From: Rhodospirillales bacterium
GTDB lineage: Bacteria > Pseudomonadota > Alphaproteobacteria > SP197
Direction: 5' to 3'
Length of the DNA: 64,000 bases
NCBI GenBank assembly: GCA_014323865.1
Contig: JACONG010000014.1
Span: forward strand, 89,952-153,951
Shown: piece by piece, positions 48,591-58,009 of the stretch
Position numbering within the stretch: the first letter of the stretch is position 1
Layout: the number at the start of each line of letters is the position of its first letter
Program-made: the position numbers and the translations under genes
Notes under the pieces: model-generated
Told to the model about the DNA's origin: nothing
Databases searched by the model: none
The model's input: only the letters and a program-made list of their open reading frames with translations

Positions 48591-49204
48591 TCTTCGACGT
48601 GGCCCTGCAGGAGATCCATCTGAGTCTCGAAGAAGTGGCCGGCACCCTCGACCATCTCCAGCGGCACGGTGCGCCCGGGCTGGCTGTTCAACATGGCGGC
48701 GAGGTCCACGACCGATTGGGCCGACACGATGTCGTCGGCGCTGCCCTGAATGATGAGGCCGTCGACGGGGCAGGGATTGAAGAACGACCAGTCGTATTTC
48801 ATGGCGCCGGGCGCCACGAGAACGAATCCATCCAGACCGGACCAAGCCATCAGGGTCTTCGAGGTGATCCAGGCCCCGAAGGAGAAACCGGTGAGCCAGA
48901 TCGGCCCGTGATCCGGGTTCTCGCGGACGACCCAGTCGAGAGCGGCCATCGCATCGCCGACTTCGCCCTCGCCGTCGCTGTGCACACCTTCGCTGCGGCC
49001 GACGCCGCGAAAGTTGAAGCGCAGCGTGGAGAAGCCGAGGCCCGCGAAACAGCGGAACAGCGTGTAGGCGACCTTGTTGTTCATGGTGCCGCCGTGCAGC
49101 GGATGGGGATGAAGCACAACCGCGAGCGGCGCCGCGGCCCCCTTGCTGGCCTGGTAGCGGGCTTCCAGACGTCCTGCGGGGCCGTTCAGTTCGATTTCGG
49201 GCAC
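48563..49204 (-). CDS. Alpha/beta hydrolase (COG2945-like)
   Basis: This is a small cytoplasmic alpha/beta hydrolase of 213 residues with [17 protein letters not shown] near the start, [11 protein letters not shown], the nucleophile elbow GFSFGAWI, a candidate acid in [10 protein letters not shown] and the catalytic-His segment GAGHFFE. The pattern matches the COG2945 group of predicted hydrolases. No signal peptide is present. Substrate unknown. Convergent overlap with anmK at 48563-48590. Divergent from the cysE operon, whose promoter lies directly upstream. Confidence 0.85.
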   Translation of the reverse strand: MPEIELNGPAGRLEARYQASKGAAAPLAVVLHPHPLHGGTMNNKVAYTLFRCFAGLGFSTLRFNFRGVGRSEGVHSDGEGEVGDAMAALDWVVRENPDHGPIWLTGFSFGAWITSKTLMAWSGLDGFVLVAPGAMKYDWSFFNPCPVDGLIIQGSADDIVSAQSVVDLAAMLNSQPGRTVPLEMVEGAGHFFETQMDLLQGHVEDYVADAIAD

Positions 49205-49242
49205 GATCGGCTTCCTGAGGCTGCGCGTTCCCTTTAGACCGA

Positions 49243-49290
49243 TTGTGAACGCTTGGGGAGACGGAATACTTGATTCACAGAGTCGGGCTT
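49243..49290 (+). promoter_or_regulatory. Promoter with near-consensus type 1 IscR box ahead of cysE-iscR
   Basis: TTGTGA (49243-49248) and ATACTT (49266-49271), 17 bp apart, fit a -35/-10 pair. Overlapping the -10, the 25 bases from 49266 to 49290 match 19 of 25 positions of the E. coli type 1 IscR consensus ATASYYGACTRWWWYAGTCRRSTAT, including ATACTTGA on the left and AGTCGGG on the right. It lies 80 bp before cysE, and iscR is the second gene of the unit, so the site implies repression of the whole operon by Fe-S-loaded IscR. Confidence 0.7.
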
Positions 49291-49370
49291 TCTATGTCTA
49301 TCCAGTCCGTTCTCGCGTGCTCGGCCGCCCGCGTCTCGGCCCCATGGCTCAACGCATGAAGGACAGCAGC

Positions 49371-50099
49371 ATGTTCAAGTCGATCGGCAACGAGATCAGC
49401 GCGGTGTTCGGCCGCGACCCGGCGGTACGTTCCAGGCTCGAGGTGGCTTTTTGCTACCCGGGTTTCCACGCGATCCTGTTCTATCGCGCCAGCAATTGGC
49501 TGTGGCGCCGCGAGATCAAGCTTCTGGGCCGTTTCGTCTCTCATCTGGGCCGATTTTTCACCGGCATAGAGATTCATCCCGGCGCCACCATAGGCAAGGC
49601 GTTTTTCATTGATCACGGTATGGGCGTCGTAATCGGCGAGACCGCGGAGGTCGGCAAACACGTGACGCTCTACCATGGCGTCACGCTGGGCGGGACGACG
49701 TGGAACAAGGGCAAGCGCCATCCCACCTTGGGCGACAATGTCGTCGTCGGTGCGGGGGCAAAGATTCTGGGTCCGGTGACGGTCGGCGCCGGCGCCGCCG
49801 TGGGATCGAACGCGGTCGTGGTCAAGGATGTGCCGCCGGGTTCCACCGTGGTCGGCATTCCGGCCCGTGTTGTCGGGCGCAGTGCGCCGAAGGCGACCGA
49901 TGCGAGCCACTTCGCAGCCTATGGCGCAACGACGCCGGACATGCCAGACCCCGTCAACAAGGCGATCAACGGACTGATGGAACATATCGCGAAGCTCGAT
50001 GCACGTATCGCCGAACTCGAGGGTGACGAAAGCCACGAACCCACCGATGTCGCGCCGGTCGACGACGGCGAGCGGGCGGATAAACATGCCGACTGCTGA
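49371..50099 (+). CDS. cysE: Serine O-acetyltransferase
   Basis: CysE makes O-acetylserine from serine and acetyl-CoA, the carbon skeleton for cysteine. The 242-residue product has a helical N-terminal trimer domain followed by a left-handed beta-helix of hexapeptide repeats ([61 protein letters not shown]) carrying the active-site histidines. A charged C-terminal tail of about 40 residues (GDESHEP...) is extra. The ATG at 49371 (MFKSIGNEI) is preferred to upstream in-frame codons. It is first in cysE-iscR-nifS-iscS, 15 nt before iscR, so cysteine supply and desulfuration are co-expressed. Confidence 0.94.
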   Translation: MFKSIGNEISAVFGRDPAVRSRLEVAFCYPGFHAILFYRASNWLWRREIKLLGRFVSHLGRFFTGIEIHPGATIGKAFFIDHGMGVVIGETAEVGKHVTLYHGVTLGGTTWNKGKRHPTLGDNVVVGAGAKILGPVTVGAGAAVGSNAVVVKDVPPGSTVVGIPARVVGRSAPKATDASHFAAYGATTPDMPDPVNKAINGLMEHIAKLDARIAELEGDESHEPTDVAPVDDGERADKHADC

Positions 50100-50114
50100 G
50101 GAGAGGCGCGCACT

Positions 50115-50564
50115 ATGAAGCTTGGATCGAAAGGACGTTACGCGGTGATGGCTATGGTCGATCTTGGCTTCCACGGCCACGGCCGCACGGTGTCGCTGGC
50201 AGAGATCGCTTCGCGCCAGGACATCTCGCTGAGCTATCTTGAGCAGCTCTTCGCACGCCTGCGTCGTCACGGGCTGGTCTCGAGCGTCCGAGGCCCCGGT
50301 GGCGGTTACAGGTTGGCCCGTCCGACCGCCGAAGTCACGATCCTTGATGTCGTGGACGCCGTGGACGAATCCATGCGGGTCACGCGCTGCAATGAGGACG
50401 ATCCGACCGACGGCTGCATGAAGGATCGTAGCAAATGCCTGACTCACGACCTCTGGGCAGAGCTTGGCGATCACATCCGGGGTTTTCTCCTGCAGGTCAC
50501 GCTTGAGGACGTCTGTGAACGCCGTCTCTGTTCGGCGAAGGCCCAGCTTCTGGCCGCCGAATAG
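50115..50564 (+). CDS. iscR: Rrf2 family Fe-S regulator IscR
   Basis: IscR senses Fe-S sufficiency with its own [2Fe-2S] cluster and represses Fe-S assembly genes when loaded. The 149-residue product has the winged helix (MKLGSKGRYAVMAMVDL; SLAEIASRQDISLSYLEQLF; the wing SVRGPGGGYRLAR) and the cluster-ligand region Cys92, Cys101, Cys108 with His111 (RCNEDDPTDGCMKDRSKCLTH; displayed here in parts). Spacing is slightly longer than in E. coli (92, 98, 104, 107). It lies between cysE and two cysteine desulfurase genes, below a matching IscR box at 49266-49290. Confidence 0.93.
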   Translation: MKLGSKGRYAVMAMVDLGFHGHGRTVSLAEIASRQDISLSYLEQLFARLRRHGLVSSVRGPGGGYRLARPTAEVTILDVVDAVDESMRVTRCNEDDPTDGCMKDRSKCLTHDLWAELGDHIRGFLLQVTLEDVCERRLCSAKAQLLAAE

Positions 50565-50577
50565 CCCCTCCGGCATC

Positions 50578-51675
50578 GTGACAGCTTATCTCGACCACAA
50601 CGCGACCTCGCCTGTCAGGCCCGCCGTGCGGGATGCAGCTGTTGAGGCCATAGCCGCGTGCGGGAACCCCTCGTCGGTTCACCGGGATGGCCGCCGGGCA
50701 CGCGCACGTGTGGAGGAGGCCCGAGAGGCTGTGGCGAGGTTGGTGCATTCGAGACCGCGCGAGGTTGTCTTCACCGCGGGCGGCACGGAAGCCAACAATC
50801 TGGCGCTGCGTGGAACCGGGCGCACGAACGTTCTGGTGTCGGCGATCGAGCATCCCTCTGTCCTTCAGGCCGTGACGGATCCCGTGATGATTCCGGTCGA
50901 TCGAACGGGTCGCATTGATCTTGCGGCGCTGGAGAGGCTTCTTGCGGATAGTAATGAGCCCGGCTTGATTTCGGTCATGGCGGCCAACAACGAAACCGGA
51001 GTCATCCAGCCCATCCCCCAGGTTGTCGATATCGCCCATCGGCACGGTGCGCTGGTTCACAGCGACGCGGTCCAAGCCGTGGGCAGACTTGCCGAGGGCT
51101 GGCAGGAAGCGGATCTGGTGACGATATCGGCACACAAGCTGGGTGGCATGCAGGGAGCCGGCGCACTGATCGTCAGGAACGGCCTTGCCGTCAGCGCTGT
51201 CGCACGCGGTGGTGGTCAGGAGATGGGATTGCGTGCTGGCACCGAGGCCGTGCCTGCCATTGCGGCCTTCGGCGCTGCAGCAACTGAAGCGACCAAGGAC
51301 GACTGGAGTGCTATCAGAGGCCTGCGCGACGACCTCGAAGCCCGCCTGACTAGCGAGGTGCCGGATGCCGTGTTGCTCGGCGCGGAGGCCGATCGCCTGC
51401 CCAACACCATTGCCATCGCGCACGACACGATCGACGCGGAGACCATGGTGATGAGCTTCGACTTGGAAGGTGTTGCGATCAGCGCTGGCGCGGCCTGTTC
51501 GTCCGGAAAGATGGCGGCATCCCACGTCGCCGAAGCCATGGGGCGTGCCGATCTTGCCCGGCGGGTGGTTCGTCTGAGCCTCGGTTGGTCGATCACGGCG
51601 GCCGATTGCGATCGCGCTGTCGCCGCATGGTCGACGATCCACCGGCGGTTCGGTTCCGCTGAACGGGCTGCGTAA
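50578..51675 (+). CDS. Cysteine desulfurase, NifS-like
   Basis: This PLP enzyme removes sulfur from cysteine as a persulfide. The 365-residue product has His92 (AIEHPSV), the Schiff-base Lys187 (TISAHKLGGMQGAG) and the persulfide Cys307 on the mobile loop (SAGAACSSGKM), the group I loop type. It is shorter and more divergent than the second desulfurase that follows 6 nt later. The GTG at 50578 (V-TAYLDHNAT) is the start because the family begins right before YLDHNAT. Paired nifS/iscS genes after iscR occur in many alphaproteobacteria. The division of labour between them is unclear. Confidence 0.92.
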   Translation: MTAYLDHNATSPVRPAVRDAAVEAIAACGNPSSVHRDGRRARARVEEAREAVARLVHSRPREVVFTAGGTEANNLALRGTGRTNVLVSAIEHPSVLQAVTDPVMIPVDRTGRIDLAALERLLADSNEPGLISVMAANNETGVIQPIPQVVDIAHRHGALVHSDAVQAVGRLAEGWQEADLVTISAHKLGGMQGAGALIVRNGLAVSAVARGGGQEMGLRAGTEAVPAIAAFGAAATEATKDDWSAIRGLRDDLEARLTSEVPDAVLLGAEADRLPNTIAIAHDTIDAETMVMSFDLEGVAISAGAACSSGKMAASHVAEAMGRADLARRVVRLSLGWSITAADCDRAVAAWSTIHRRFGSAERAA

Positions 51676-51681
51676 GACGCC

Positions 51682-52866
51682 ATGACCAACAACAAGATCA
51701 AGACACCCGTCTATCTCGACTATCACGCCACGACTCCGGTCGATCCGCGCGTGCTGGAGCTGATGCTGCCGTGGTTCACCGAACGCTTCGGCAATCCGCA
51801 CTCGACCAGCCACGTCTTCGGCCACGATGCCGCCGAGGCCGTCGAACAGGCACGCGGCCATGTCGCCGCGCTGATTGGTGCCGATACTCGTGAGATCGTC
51901 TTCACCTCTGGCGCGACGGAGTCGAACAATCTCGCGATCAAGGGTGCGGCGCGCTTCGAGCGCCGACACAGAAACCGCCGCAACAAGCTCGTCACGCTGA
52001 TCAGTGAGCACAAGTGTGTCATCGAAAGCGTCAAGGACATGGGGGCCCAGGGTTTCGACACGGTGATGCTGCCTGTCGGTTCCGGCGGGGTCGTCGACAT
52101 GGATGCTCTCGACGCAGCGGTCGACGAGGACACGATTCTGGTGTCGGTCATGACGGCGAACAACGAGATCGGTCTTCAGCAGCCGATCGAGGAGATCGGC
52201 GCGCTGACCCGCGCCCAGGGCGTGCTGTTTCACACCGATGCGGCCCAGGCGGCCGGCAAGGTGCCGATCGACGTCGATGCGGCGAACATCGACCTGCTGA
52301 GTATCTCTGGTCACAAGCTCTACGGCCCCAAGGGCATCGGCGTTCTCTACGTGCGCCGTCGACCGCGTGCACGGATCGAGCCCCTATTCTCCGGAGGCGG
52401 CCAGGAGCGGACCATCCGTTCGGGAACGCTGGCTCCGCCCCTCGTGATTGGATTGGGCGAAGCATGCCGTCTGGCCAAGGTCGAGATGGAGGAGGAGGGC
52501 GCGCGGATCACCGCTCTGCGCACCCGCTTCCTGAAGGCACTCGGCCAGCGGGTCGGCGGCGTGACGATCAATGGTGATCAGGAGCGCCGCTTGCCGGGCA
52601 ACATCAACATGCGCATCGAGGGAATCGACGCCCTGAAGCTGATCGATCATGCACCCGATCTGGCGTTCTCCACCGGGTCGGCCTGTACCTCGGCGGTCGT
52701 CGAACCGTCCCATGTGTTGCGTGGAATCGGCCTGAGCGATGAGGAGGCGGCTTCGTCCGTTCGTATCGGTCTCGGCCGCTTCACAACGGCCGATGAGGTC
52801 GACTTTGCTGCCGACCATCTTGCCGAAGCGATCCATGCCTGTCGGCACGAGGCTTCGGCCGCCTGA
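51682..52866 (+). CDS. iscS: Cysteine desulfurase IscS
   Basis: IscS is the main group I cysteine desulfurase, supplying persulfide sulfur for Fe-S clusters and tRNA thiolation. The 394-residue product has YLDYHATTPVD at the N terminus, His110 (ISEHKCV), Lys212 (ISGHKLYGPKGIG) and Cys335 in FSTGSACTSAVVEPSHV. Length and loop match E. coli IscS. It lies 6 nt after the NifS-like gene. IscU, IscA, HscAB or SufBCD genes do not follow; a ferredoxin gene does. MnmA, a known user of IscS sulfur, is encoded 1.7 kb downstream. Confidence 0.95.
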   Translation: MTNNKIKTPVYLDYHATTPVDPRVLELMLPWFTERFGNPHSTSHVFGHDAAEAVEQARGHVAALIGADTREIVFTSGATESNNLAIKGAARFERRHRNRRNKLVTLISEHKCVIESVKDMGAQGFDTVMLPVGSGGVVDMDALDAAVDEDTILVSVMTANNEIGLQQPIEEIGALTRAQGVLFHTDAAQAAGKVPIDVDAANIDLLSISGHKLYGPKGIGVLYVRRRPRARIEPLFSGGGQERTIRSGTLAPPLVIGLGEACRLAKVEMEEEGARITALRTRFLKALGQRVGGVTINGDQERRLPGNINMRIEGIDALKLIDHAPDLAFSTGSACTSAVVEPSHVLRGIGLSDEEAASSVRIGLGRFTTADEVDFAADHLAEAIHACRHEASAA

Positions 52867-52938
52867 ACCCGCGGCCACGGACCTGTGGACGCGACATCGT
52901 GATTCTGATTAAAAGCGCGCCCTGATCGGGAGTAGTCG

Positions 52939-53271
52939 ATGCCGCAGGTGACCTTTATTGTGCGTGACGGCAGCCGCGTTGAAATCGACGCGCCTGAAGG
53001 CCTGTCGCTGCTGGAGATTGCACGCAAGTACGACATCGACATTGAAGGTGCCTGCGAGGGATCGCTGGCGTGTTCGACGTGCCATGTCATCGTCGATCAG
53101 GACGACTTCGAGCGGCTCGAGGAGCCGACCGAAGACGAAGAGGACATGCTGGATCTGGCGTTCGGCCTGACCCGGACCTCGCGGCTGGGCTGCCAGATCA
53201 TTCTGACCGAGGAACTCGACGGCCTCACGGTCACGTTGCCGCAGGAAACCCACAACATGCTGCTCGACTGA
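52939..53271 (+). CDS. fdx: [2Fe-2S] ferredoxin, adrenodoxin/Isc type
   Basis: This small electron carrier gives electrons for Fe-S cluster assembly. The 110-residue product has the vertebrate-type cluster ligands Cys39, Cys45, Cys48 ([13 protein letters not shown]) and Cys85 (RLGCQI), and an acidic helix ([12 protein letters not shown]) for partner docking, as in the Isc ferredoxins. It starts with ATG 72 bp after iscS, so it may share the operon or have its own promoter. It ends one base before the start of a hydrolase relic. Confidence 0.94.
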   Translation: MPQVTFIVRDGSRVEIDAPEGLSLLEIARKYDIDIEGACEGSLACSTCHVIVDQDDFERLEEPTEDEEDMLDLAFGLTRTSRLGCQIILTEELDGLTVTLPQETHNMLLD

Positions 53272-53272
53272 C

Positions 53273-54520
53273 ATGACCCTTTCGGATGCCGTCCGCGATC
53301 GGGCGGTGCCGACTCAGACCAGGAGCACGGTACTTGACCGGCACCCGGGGTGGCTGATGGGAACGCTTGGCACTGTCCTGCTCAGGCACTGGCTTGATCG
53401 CGCCATTCTGACGGCGATGATTGGCAGCTACTTTCCTGTGTCGCACATTTGGGCGGCCGCCGTGCTGGCGGCTACCGCCGCGACCGCCTTGTCAGAGCTC
53501 TGAGAGCGTCGAGCGAACGGTGCCGGCTGGCTGATGATACGGAGAGTTGCTGGCGCGAGGCTTTCTTCCGAGCGGAACAGGGGCTCGAACGTCACAAGGC
53601 CGAACATGATCGGCGCAGTGCGGCGCACCGCTACACGAACGGACGCGCGCTCTTCCGGTCGTGGCGCCGCCATGCGCCCGGCGTGCTGTTCGCCCCGCCT
53701 TCGCCGGGCGACGCGCGCGACACGTTCGGATACCATCGCGACGATCCCGGCAGCCTGTTCCGCGCGCGCGAGGCGGCGATCACGGGCCATGGCGTGGTGG
53801 AGCAGTGGATCCGCTCTCCCAGCCATCACGACAGCATTCGACGACACTGCCTAGGCCCATGTCTTCGAGCCGGAAGACGGCTATGACCACACGGTGGTAA
53901 TGTGTCACGGCATTGCCCTTGAAGCCGAGGCCCTGGCCCATGGCCTGCATATGGCGCTGCCGCTCCTGACGCGGAGCATTCACGTCATCAAGCCCGAAGC
54001 GCCCTGGCACAGCCGTCGGCAGCCGGCCGGTCACCACGGCGGTGAGCCCTTCATGGCGATGGGGCCGGTCAGGGCGCACCACGTGTTCGCGACCCATGTG
54101 TGCGAGATCGCGGCTATCATCGTCTGGGCGCGCGAAACGGGCGGGGTGGCCGTGTCGGCTTGGGCGGCATCAGCCTCGGTGCGCTCAACAGCCAGCTTGC
54201 CGTGCAGCACGCGGCGGAATGGCCCGAAGCCATGCGGCCCGATGCGGCGTTGCTGATCACGACGCCCGAACATCTCGACGAAATGGATGCCGCTTCTGGC
54301 ACCCACGGGGGAACCGTCGATCCTGCCCGACCGTATCGTCATGGCGCTCGGCAAGGCCGACAAGATCATGCCAGTCGATGGCGATCGCGATTTCGCCCGG
54401 CGCTGGCGCATCCTGCTCGAGAACCTGCTTGAAAGCTGGCAGGGTCATTTCAGCAAGTTGCTGGGGCTGGGTCGCGATCCCGGGCCCTTTGCACGGCTTG
54501 CCGAGATCCTGCGCTCTTGA
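53273..54520 (+). pseudogene. Alpha/beta hydrolase remnant with several frameshifts
   Basis: One gene is recoverable across at least four frame changes: DRAILTAMIGSYFPVSHIWA; then AFFRAEQGLERHKAEHDRRS and VLFAPPSPGDARDTFGYHRD; then AHVFEPEDGYDHTVVMCHGI (oxyanion region), [16 protein letters not shown]; then [20 protein letters not shown] (nucleophile elbow GxSxG); and finally [20 protein letters not shown] and [15 protein letters not shown], with the acid and histidine positions, to a TGA at 54518-54520. All parts of a roughly 400-residue hydrolase are present but out of frame, so it is a fairly recent pseudogene. It sits between fdx and mnmA. Confidence 0.85.
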
Positions 54521-54551
54521 CCGGCAGCGGACAGCGACCATCTTGCCTGCC

Positions 54552-55664
54552 ATGAACGCACTCGGCATCGACAAGGCACCGGAGGCCACCCGCGTTGTCG
54601 TCGCCATGTCGGGCGGGGTCGACAGCTCCGTGACGGCCGCGCTGGTGGCCGAGCAGGGCTTCGAGACCATCGGGATCACCCTGCAGCTCTATGACCATGG
54701 CCAGGCTGTGGGACGGCCGGGAACCTGTTGCGCCGGGGCCGATATCCACGACGCCCGTCGGGTCGCCGCGGCGCTCAACATTCCGCATTACGTGCTCGAC
54801 TACGAGGGCCGTTTCCGCCAGCAGGTGATGGAGGACTTCGCCGACGCCTACCTTGTCGGCGAAACGCCGATTCCCTGCGTGCGCTGCAACCAGACGGTCA
54901 AGTTCACCGATCTTCTGAAGACCGCGCGCGATCTGTGTGCCGATGCCTTGGTGACCGGCCACTATGTTAGGCGAATCGATGGAACTGTCGGCCCGGAGCT
55001 CCATCGCGGCGCCGAACATGCGCGCGACCAGAGCTACTTCCTGTTCGCCACGACGCCTGATCAGCTCGATTTACTGCGGTTCCCTCTCGGTGCCATGACC
55101 AAGGACGAGGTGCGGGAGCACGCCCGTCGCCTCAATCTCACGGTCTCGGACAAGCCCGACAGCCAGGATATCTGCTTCGTGCAGCAGGGCCGCTATGCCG
55201 ATGTCGTCGCCAAACTGAGGCCGGGAGTGGTCGAGCAGGGCGAGATTGTCGATCGCGACGGCAACGTCCTTGGCCGTCATGACGGGGTCATCAACTTCAC
55301 CGTGGGCCAGCGGAAGGGCCTGAGAATCGCCGCCGCTGAGCCGCTGTTCGTGATACGGCTCGAGCCGCAGAACCACCGTGTTGTGGTGGGACCGCGCGAG
55401 GCCTTGATGCGTTCGGCGCTGACCGTCCGCGAGTTGAACTGGCTGGCCGGCGAGGCTCCGCCTGCCGACGGCATCGACTGCCAGGTCAAGCTTCGTTCGG
55501 CCCAGCCGGCGCTGGAGGCGCGCGTTTTCCCGCTGGACGGCGGGCGGGCGCTGGTTGAGCTTCTGGCGCCGGCTGAGGCCATCGCGCCTGGCCAAGCCTG
55601 CGTGATGTACGACGGCGATCGCGTCCTGGGCGGCGGCTGGATCGAACGGCGGCACGCCGCATGA
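54552..55664 (+). CDS. mnmA: tRNA-specific 2-thiouridylase MnmA
   Basis: MnmA thiolates U34 of tRNA-Lys, -Glu and -Gln using ATP and persulfide sulfur originating from IscS. The 370-residue product has the PP-loop MSGGVDSS (19-26), Cys112 in [10 protein letters not shown] and Cys208 in [10 protein letters not shown], the pair that carries and transfers the sulfur, followed by a beta-barrel domain (VGQRKGLRI). The frame is open upstream through the hydrolase relic. The ATG at 54552 is the plausible start. Its TGA overlaps the ATG of a degenerate binding-protein gene. Confidence 0.95.
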   Translation: MNALGIDKAPEATRVVVAMSGGVDSSVTAALVAEQGFETIGITLQLYDHGQAVGRPGTCCAGADIHDARRVAAALNIPHYVLDYEGRFRQQVMEDFADAYLVGETPIPCVRCNQTVKFTDLLKTARDLCADALVTGHYVRRIDGTVGPELHRGAEHARDQSYFLFATTPDQLDLLRFPLGAMTKDEVREHARRLNLTVSDKPDSQDICFVQQGRYADVVAKLRPGVVEQGEIVDRDGNVLGRHDGVINFTVGQRKGLRIAAAEPLFVIRLEPQNHRVVVGPREALMRSALTVRELNWLAGEAPPADGIDCQVKLRSAQPALEARVFPLDGGRALVELLAPAEAIAPGQACVMYDGDRVLGGGWIERRHAA

Positions 55665-56720
55665 TCACGCGCCGCCGGTTTGCCGCGTCGCTCCCGGCGG
55701 CCAGGATGGCCTTGGCCGCCGCTCCGCTGATGCTTGCATGCGCAGACGGCGACGCCCTTGATGTCATGACCTGAGCGGGTTACCACGACGCCCCGATCTG
55801 GCAGGGGTCTGGCGGCGACTACCAGGTGCCTATTTTCTCGCTGGCAGCGACGGATTCGGAGATGTTCGAGAAGGTCTGGCAGGACTACATGCCCCCGCTG
55901 GCCCAGCCGAGTGCGGTCTGGGTCCACGAGTGGCGGGACGCCGCTCTGCTGCAGCCCTTTGCCGCATCCGACCTTCTGCATTACGGCGATGCCCGAGCAC
56001 TTGCGCGACCGGGCGGGACGGCGGGACGGTGAAACGATGTGAGCCGTGCTGTTCACCTAGAACGAGGTCGGCATCATCTACCGCCGCGATCTGGTCGAGG
56101 TTCCGGATGGGGGCCTGTTCTGGGACGGACGCTACGCCCGCAAGGTGGCGATGACCGACCAGATGCTCGAAGCGTGCACCATGGCCACCCTGTTGCTGGG
56201 GACCGACGATCCGTTCGGTATCGACGACGACGATCTCGTCAGGATTCACGAAGAGCTGTTGGCCCAGCGCGACATAGAGCTGTTCCACGGCACCGATCCC
56301 GCCGTCCTGTCGCAGGCCATGGCCGCGGGCGAGATTGTCGCCGGCATTCGCAGCCGCTTCGTCGACAACCTCCTGCGGGCCGAGGGTACCGACGTCGGCG
56401 TCGCCCGCCCGCGGGAAGGCCCATGGTCTGGAATGTCGTGATCATGGCTGTCGAAGGAGGCTCGGGGAGCGAGCAGGATCGACTGGACTACGTGAACGCC
56501 GCCACCGTGCCTGATCCCGGCCGCTACATCATCGAGATCTTCCAAAACCTTCCGGCCAACTCCAGGAGCGTCGAGCTGGTCACGGATCCGGTCTTGTGCG
56601 AGACAATCCGCACAGCCGAACGTGAGGCGCTGGAGTACGGCGTGATCCTGGAAGCCTATACGCCTGAGATTCAGCAGAAGGTGGCGAACATGCTGGTTGA
56701 GGTTAAGCCGACTTCTAGGT
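55661..56720 (+). pseudogene. Decayed extracellular solute-binding protein gene
   Basis: An ATG overlapping the mnmA stop begins [15 protein letters not shown], with a Tat-like RRRF and lipoprotein-like LMLACADG leader, and stops at a TGA at 55772-55774. The reading then continues in other frames: YQVPIFSLAATDSEMFEKVW, VGIIYRRDLVEVPDGGLFWD (after TGA and TAG codons near 56038-56060), YARKVAMTDQMLEACTMATL, LLAQRDIELFHGTDPAVLSQ, VWNVVIMAVEGGSGSEQDRL and YVNAATVPDPGRYIIEIFQN. This is the pattern of a PotD-like periplasmic polyamine/spermidine-binding protein with several stops and frameshifts. No transporter genes flank it. Confidence 0.75.
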
Positions 56721-56785
56721 CGGGGCGGGGCCCGGCACGCCTTGACTTGCCCGGGGCGCAACCGTATACGCCAGCCTCCCTTTAG

Positions 56786-56861
56786 GGCGGAGTAGCTCAG
56801 TCGGTAGAGCAGGGGAATCATAATCCCTGTGTCGGGGGTTCGAGTCCCTCCTCCGCTACCA
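56786..56861 (+). tRNA. tRNA-Met (CAT)
   Basis: The cloverleaf is complete: acceptor GGCGGAG/CTCCGCT with a G-U first pair, D arm GCTC...GAGC, anticodon stem GGGGA/TCCCT with loop ATCATAA (anticodon CAT), T arm GGGGG-TTCGAGT-CCCTC, and an encoded CCA. The loop lacks the three G-C pairs of initiator tRNA, so it is the elongator. An Ile-CAT (lysidine) identity is less likely from the overall sequence. Confidence 0.93.
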
Positions 56862-57065
56862 CTTCCAGCCAGAGTCTTTGGGTTGGAACGTGCTTGCCAG
56901 TCGTATGGGTAAGCTCGTTGTTTTGGCGGCCTGCCCGCCTGACCACCCCCTTCCCGTCTCGGACCTCCAGGGCGCTGCAAGCGTTCCTCTGATCGCACAG
57001 CGCGATCCGCCCCCGTCGCCAAACCCTGACGGCGATTCCGTCCCAACAGAAACAGCGGCTCTGGA

Positions 57066-57824
57066 TCAGCCGAACAGGATGTCAGAACGGATGATGTACT
57101 TCTGACCGCTTGCGATCGGTTCGCTTGAATGAATGCAGTGCAGCGGGTGAAAGCCATGGGGGAAGCAGAGTGCTGCACCCTTGGGCGTCCGGATTTCGAC
57201 GAGATTGATGTCATTGTGACTAGCGGCGGGCCCGGTCGGGTCCGACTTCCTGACCAGGAACTGCGTTCGGCCGCCCTCGTATCCGTCGTTCAGAAAGAGC
57301 AGATAGGTGTACTGACTGAGTTGGCCCGGATAGGCGTCGGCCACGAGCTTGCCATTGATGACACGGCTGCCGGTCCATGACCCATCCGAGTGCGGCTTGA
57401 AGAAGTCGCCCTGGTCGTAGCGATAGAAGCGGAACCGGGCGTTGAGACCGGTTGCCGAACGGCCATGGCCATCGACCTTCTCGCTTACCAGTTCCATGCA
57501 GCGTTCCCACAACCGGGCATCGATTGCCGCGCTGACTACCCAGTTCAGATTCAGGTTGTGGCGAACATCACGAGCGAGCGACACCGGCGCATCCTCGTGA
57601 AAGCCCAAACGGTCGGCGATCTCGACAAACGCATCGGCTTCGTCTGGCGACAAGACGTTCAGAAGCTGAAAGGCGCCGGGGACCTCGGCAAGGTCCACCC
57701 GCGTGACATCATCGGCGTCACGATCTTCGAACAAGTCGACCGCATCGGGCCTGTCGGTCCATAGTGGCAGAGGATCAGGGCCGTTTCCGAGCTCATGACC
57801 GACAATGTAGAAGTCTTCAGACAC
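57066..57824 (-). CDS. 2-oxoglutarate/Fe(II) dioxygenase, prolyl hydroxylase-like
   Basis: This is a 2-oxoglutarate-dependent oxygenase of 252 residues with the iron triad His145-x-Asp147 (KPHSDGSW) and a distal His232 (CIHSSEPI), and the 2-oxoglutarate-binding basic residue Arg246 in YIIRSDIL. The core matches the prolyl 4-hydroxylase alpha-subunit fold (FRFYRYDQGDFFKPH, YTYLLFLNDGYEGGRTQFL). No signal peptide. Target unknown: protein proline or a small molecule are both possible. It stands alone among pseudogenes, near an NRPS-like relic, where tailoring oxygenases are common, though no functional link can be shown. Confidence 0.88.
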   Translation of the reverse strand: MSEDFYIVGHELGNGPDPLPLWTDRPDAVDLFEDRDADDVTRVDLAEVPGAFQLLNVLSPDEADAFVEIADRLGFHEDAPVSLARDVRHNLNLNWVVSAAIDARLWERCMELVSEKVDGHGRSATGLNARFRFYRYDQGDFFKPHSDGSWTGSRVINGKLVADAYPGQLSQYTYLLFLNDGYEGGRTQFLVRKSDPTGPAASHNDINLVEIRTPKGAALCFPHGFHPLHCIHSSEPIASGQKYIIRSDILFG

Positions 57825-58009
57825 ACCGAAACTCCCAAGGCTGCCGGCGCAGCTGCCGGATCATCCTACGCCTGGCAGGGTAACGTCGCGCCGGTCCAAC
57901 TGGAATGGCGGCTGGAACACTCGCAATATCCTTTTGCTGTTGCTTGGTGCATGCTGAGGTCTGGCCGCGCCGTGGCGGCAGATCGTAGCGCCACACTGGC
58001 AATGTCGCC

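Noticed and set aside
50497..52314. 605-codon minus-strand frame opposite both desulfurase genes
   Set aside because: His- and Arg-rich low-complexity translation with no motif, while the plus strand encodes full catalytic signatures.
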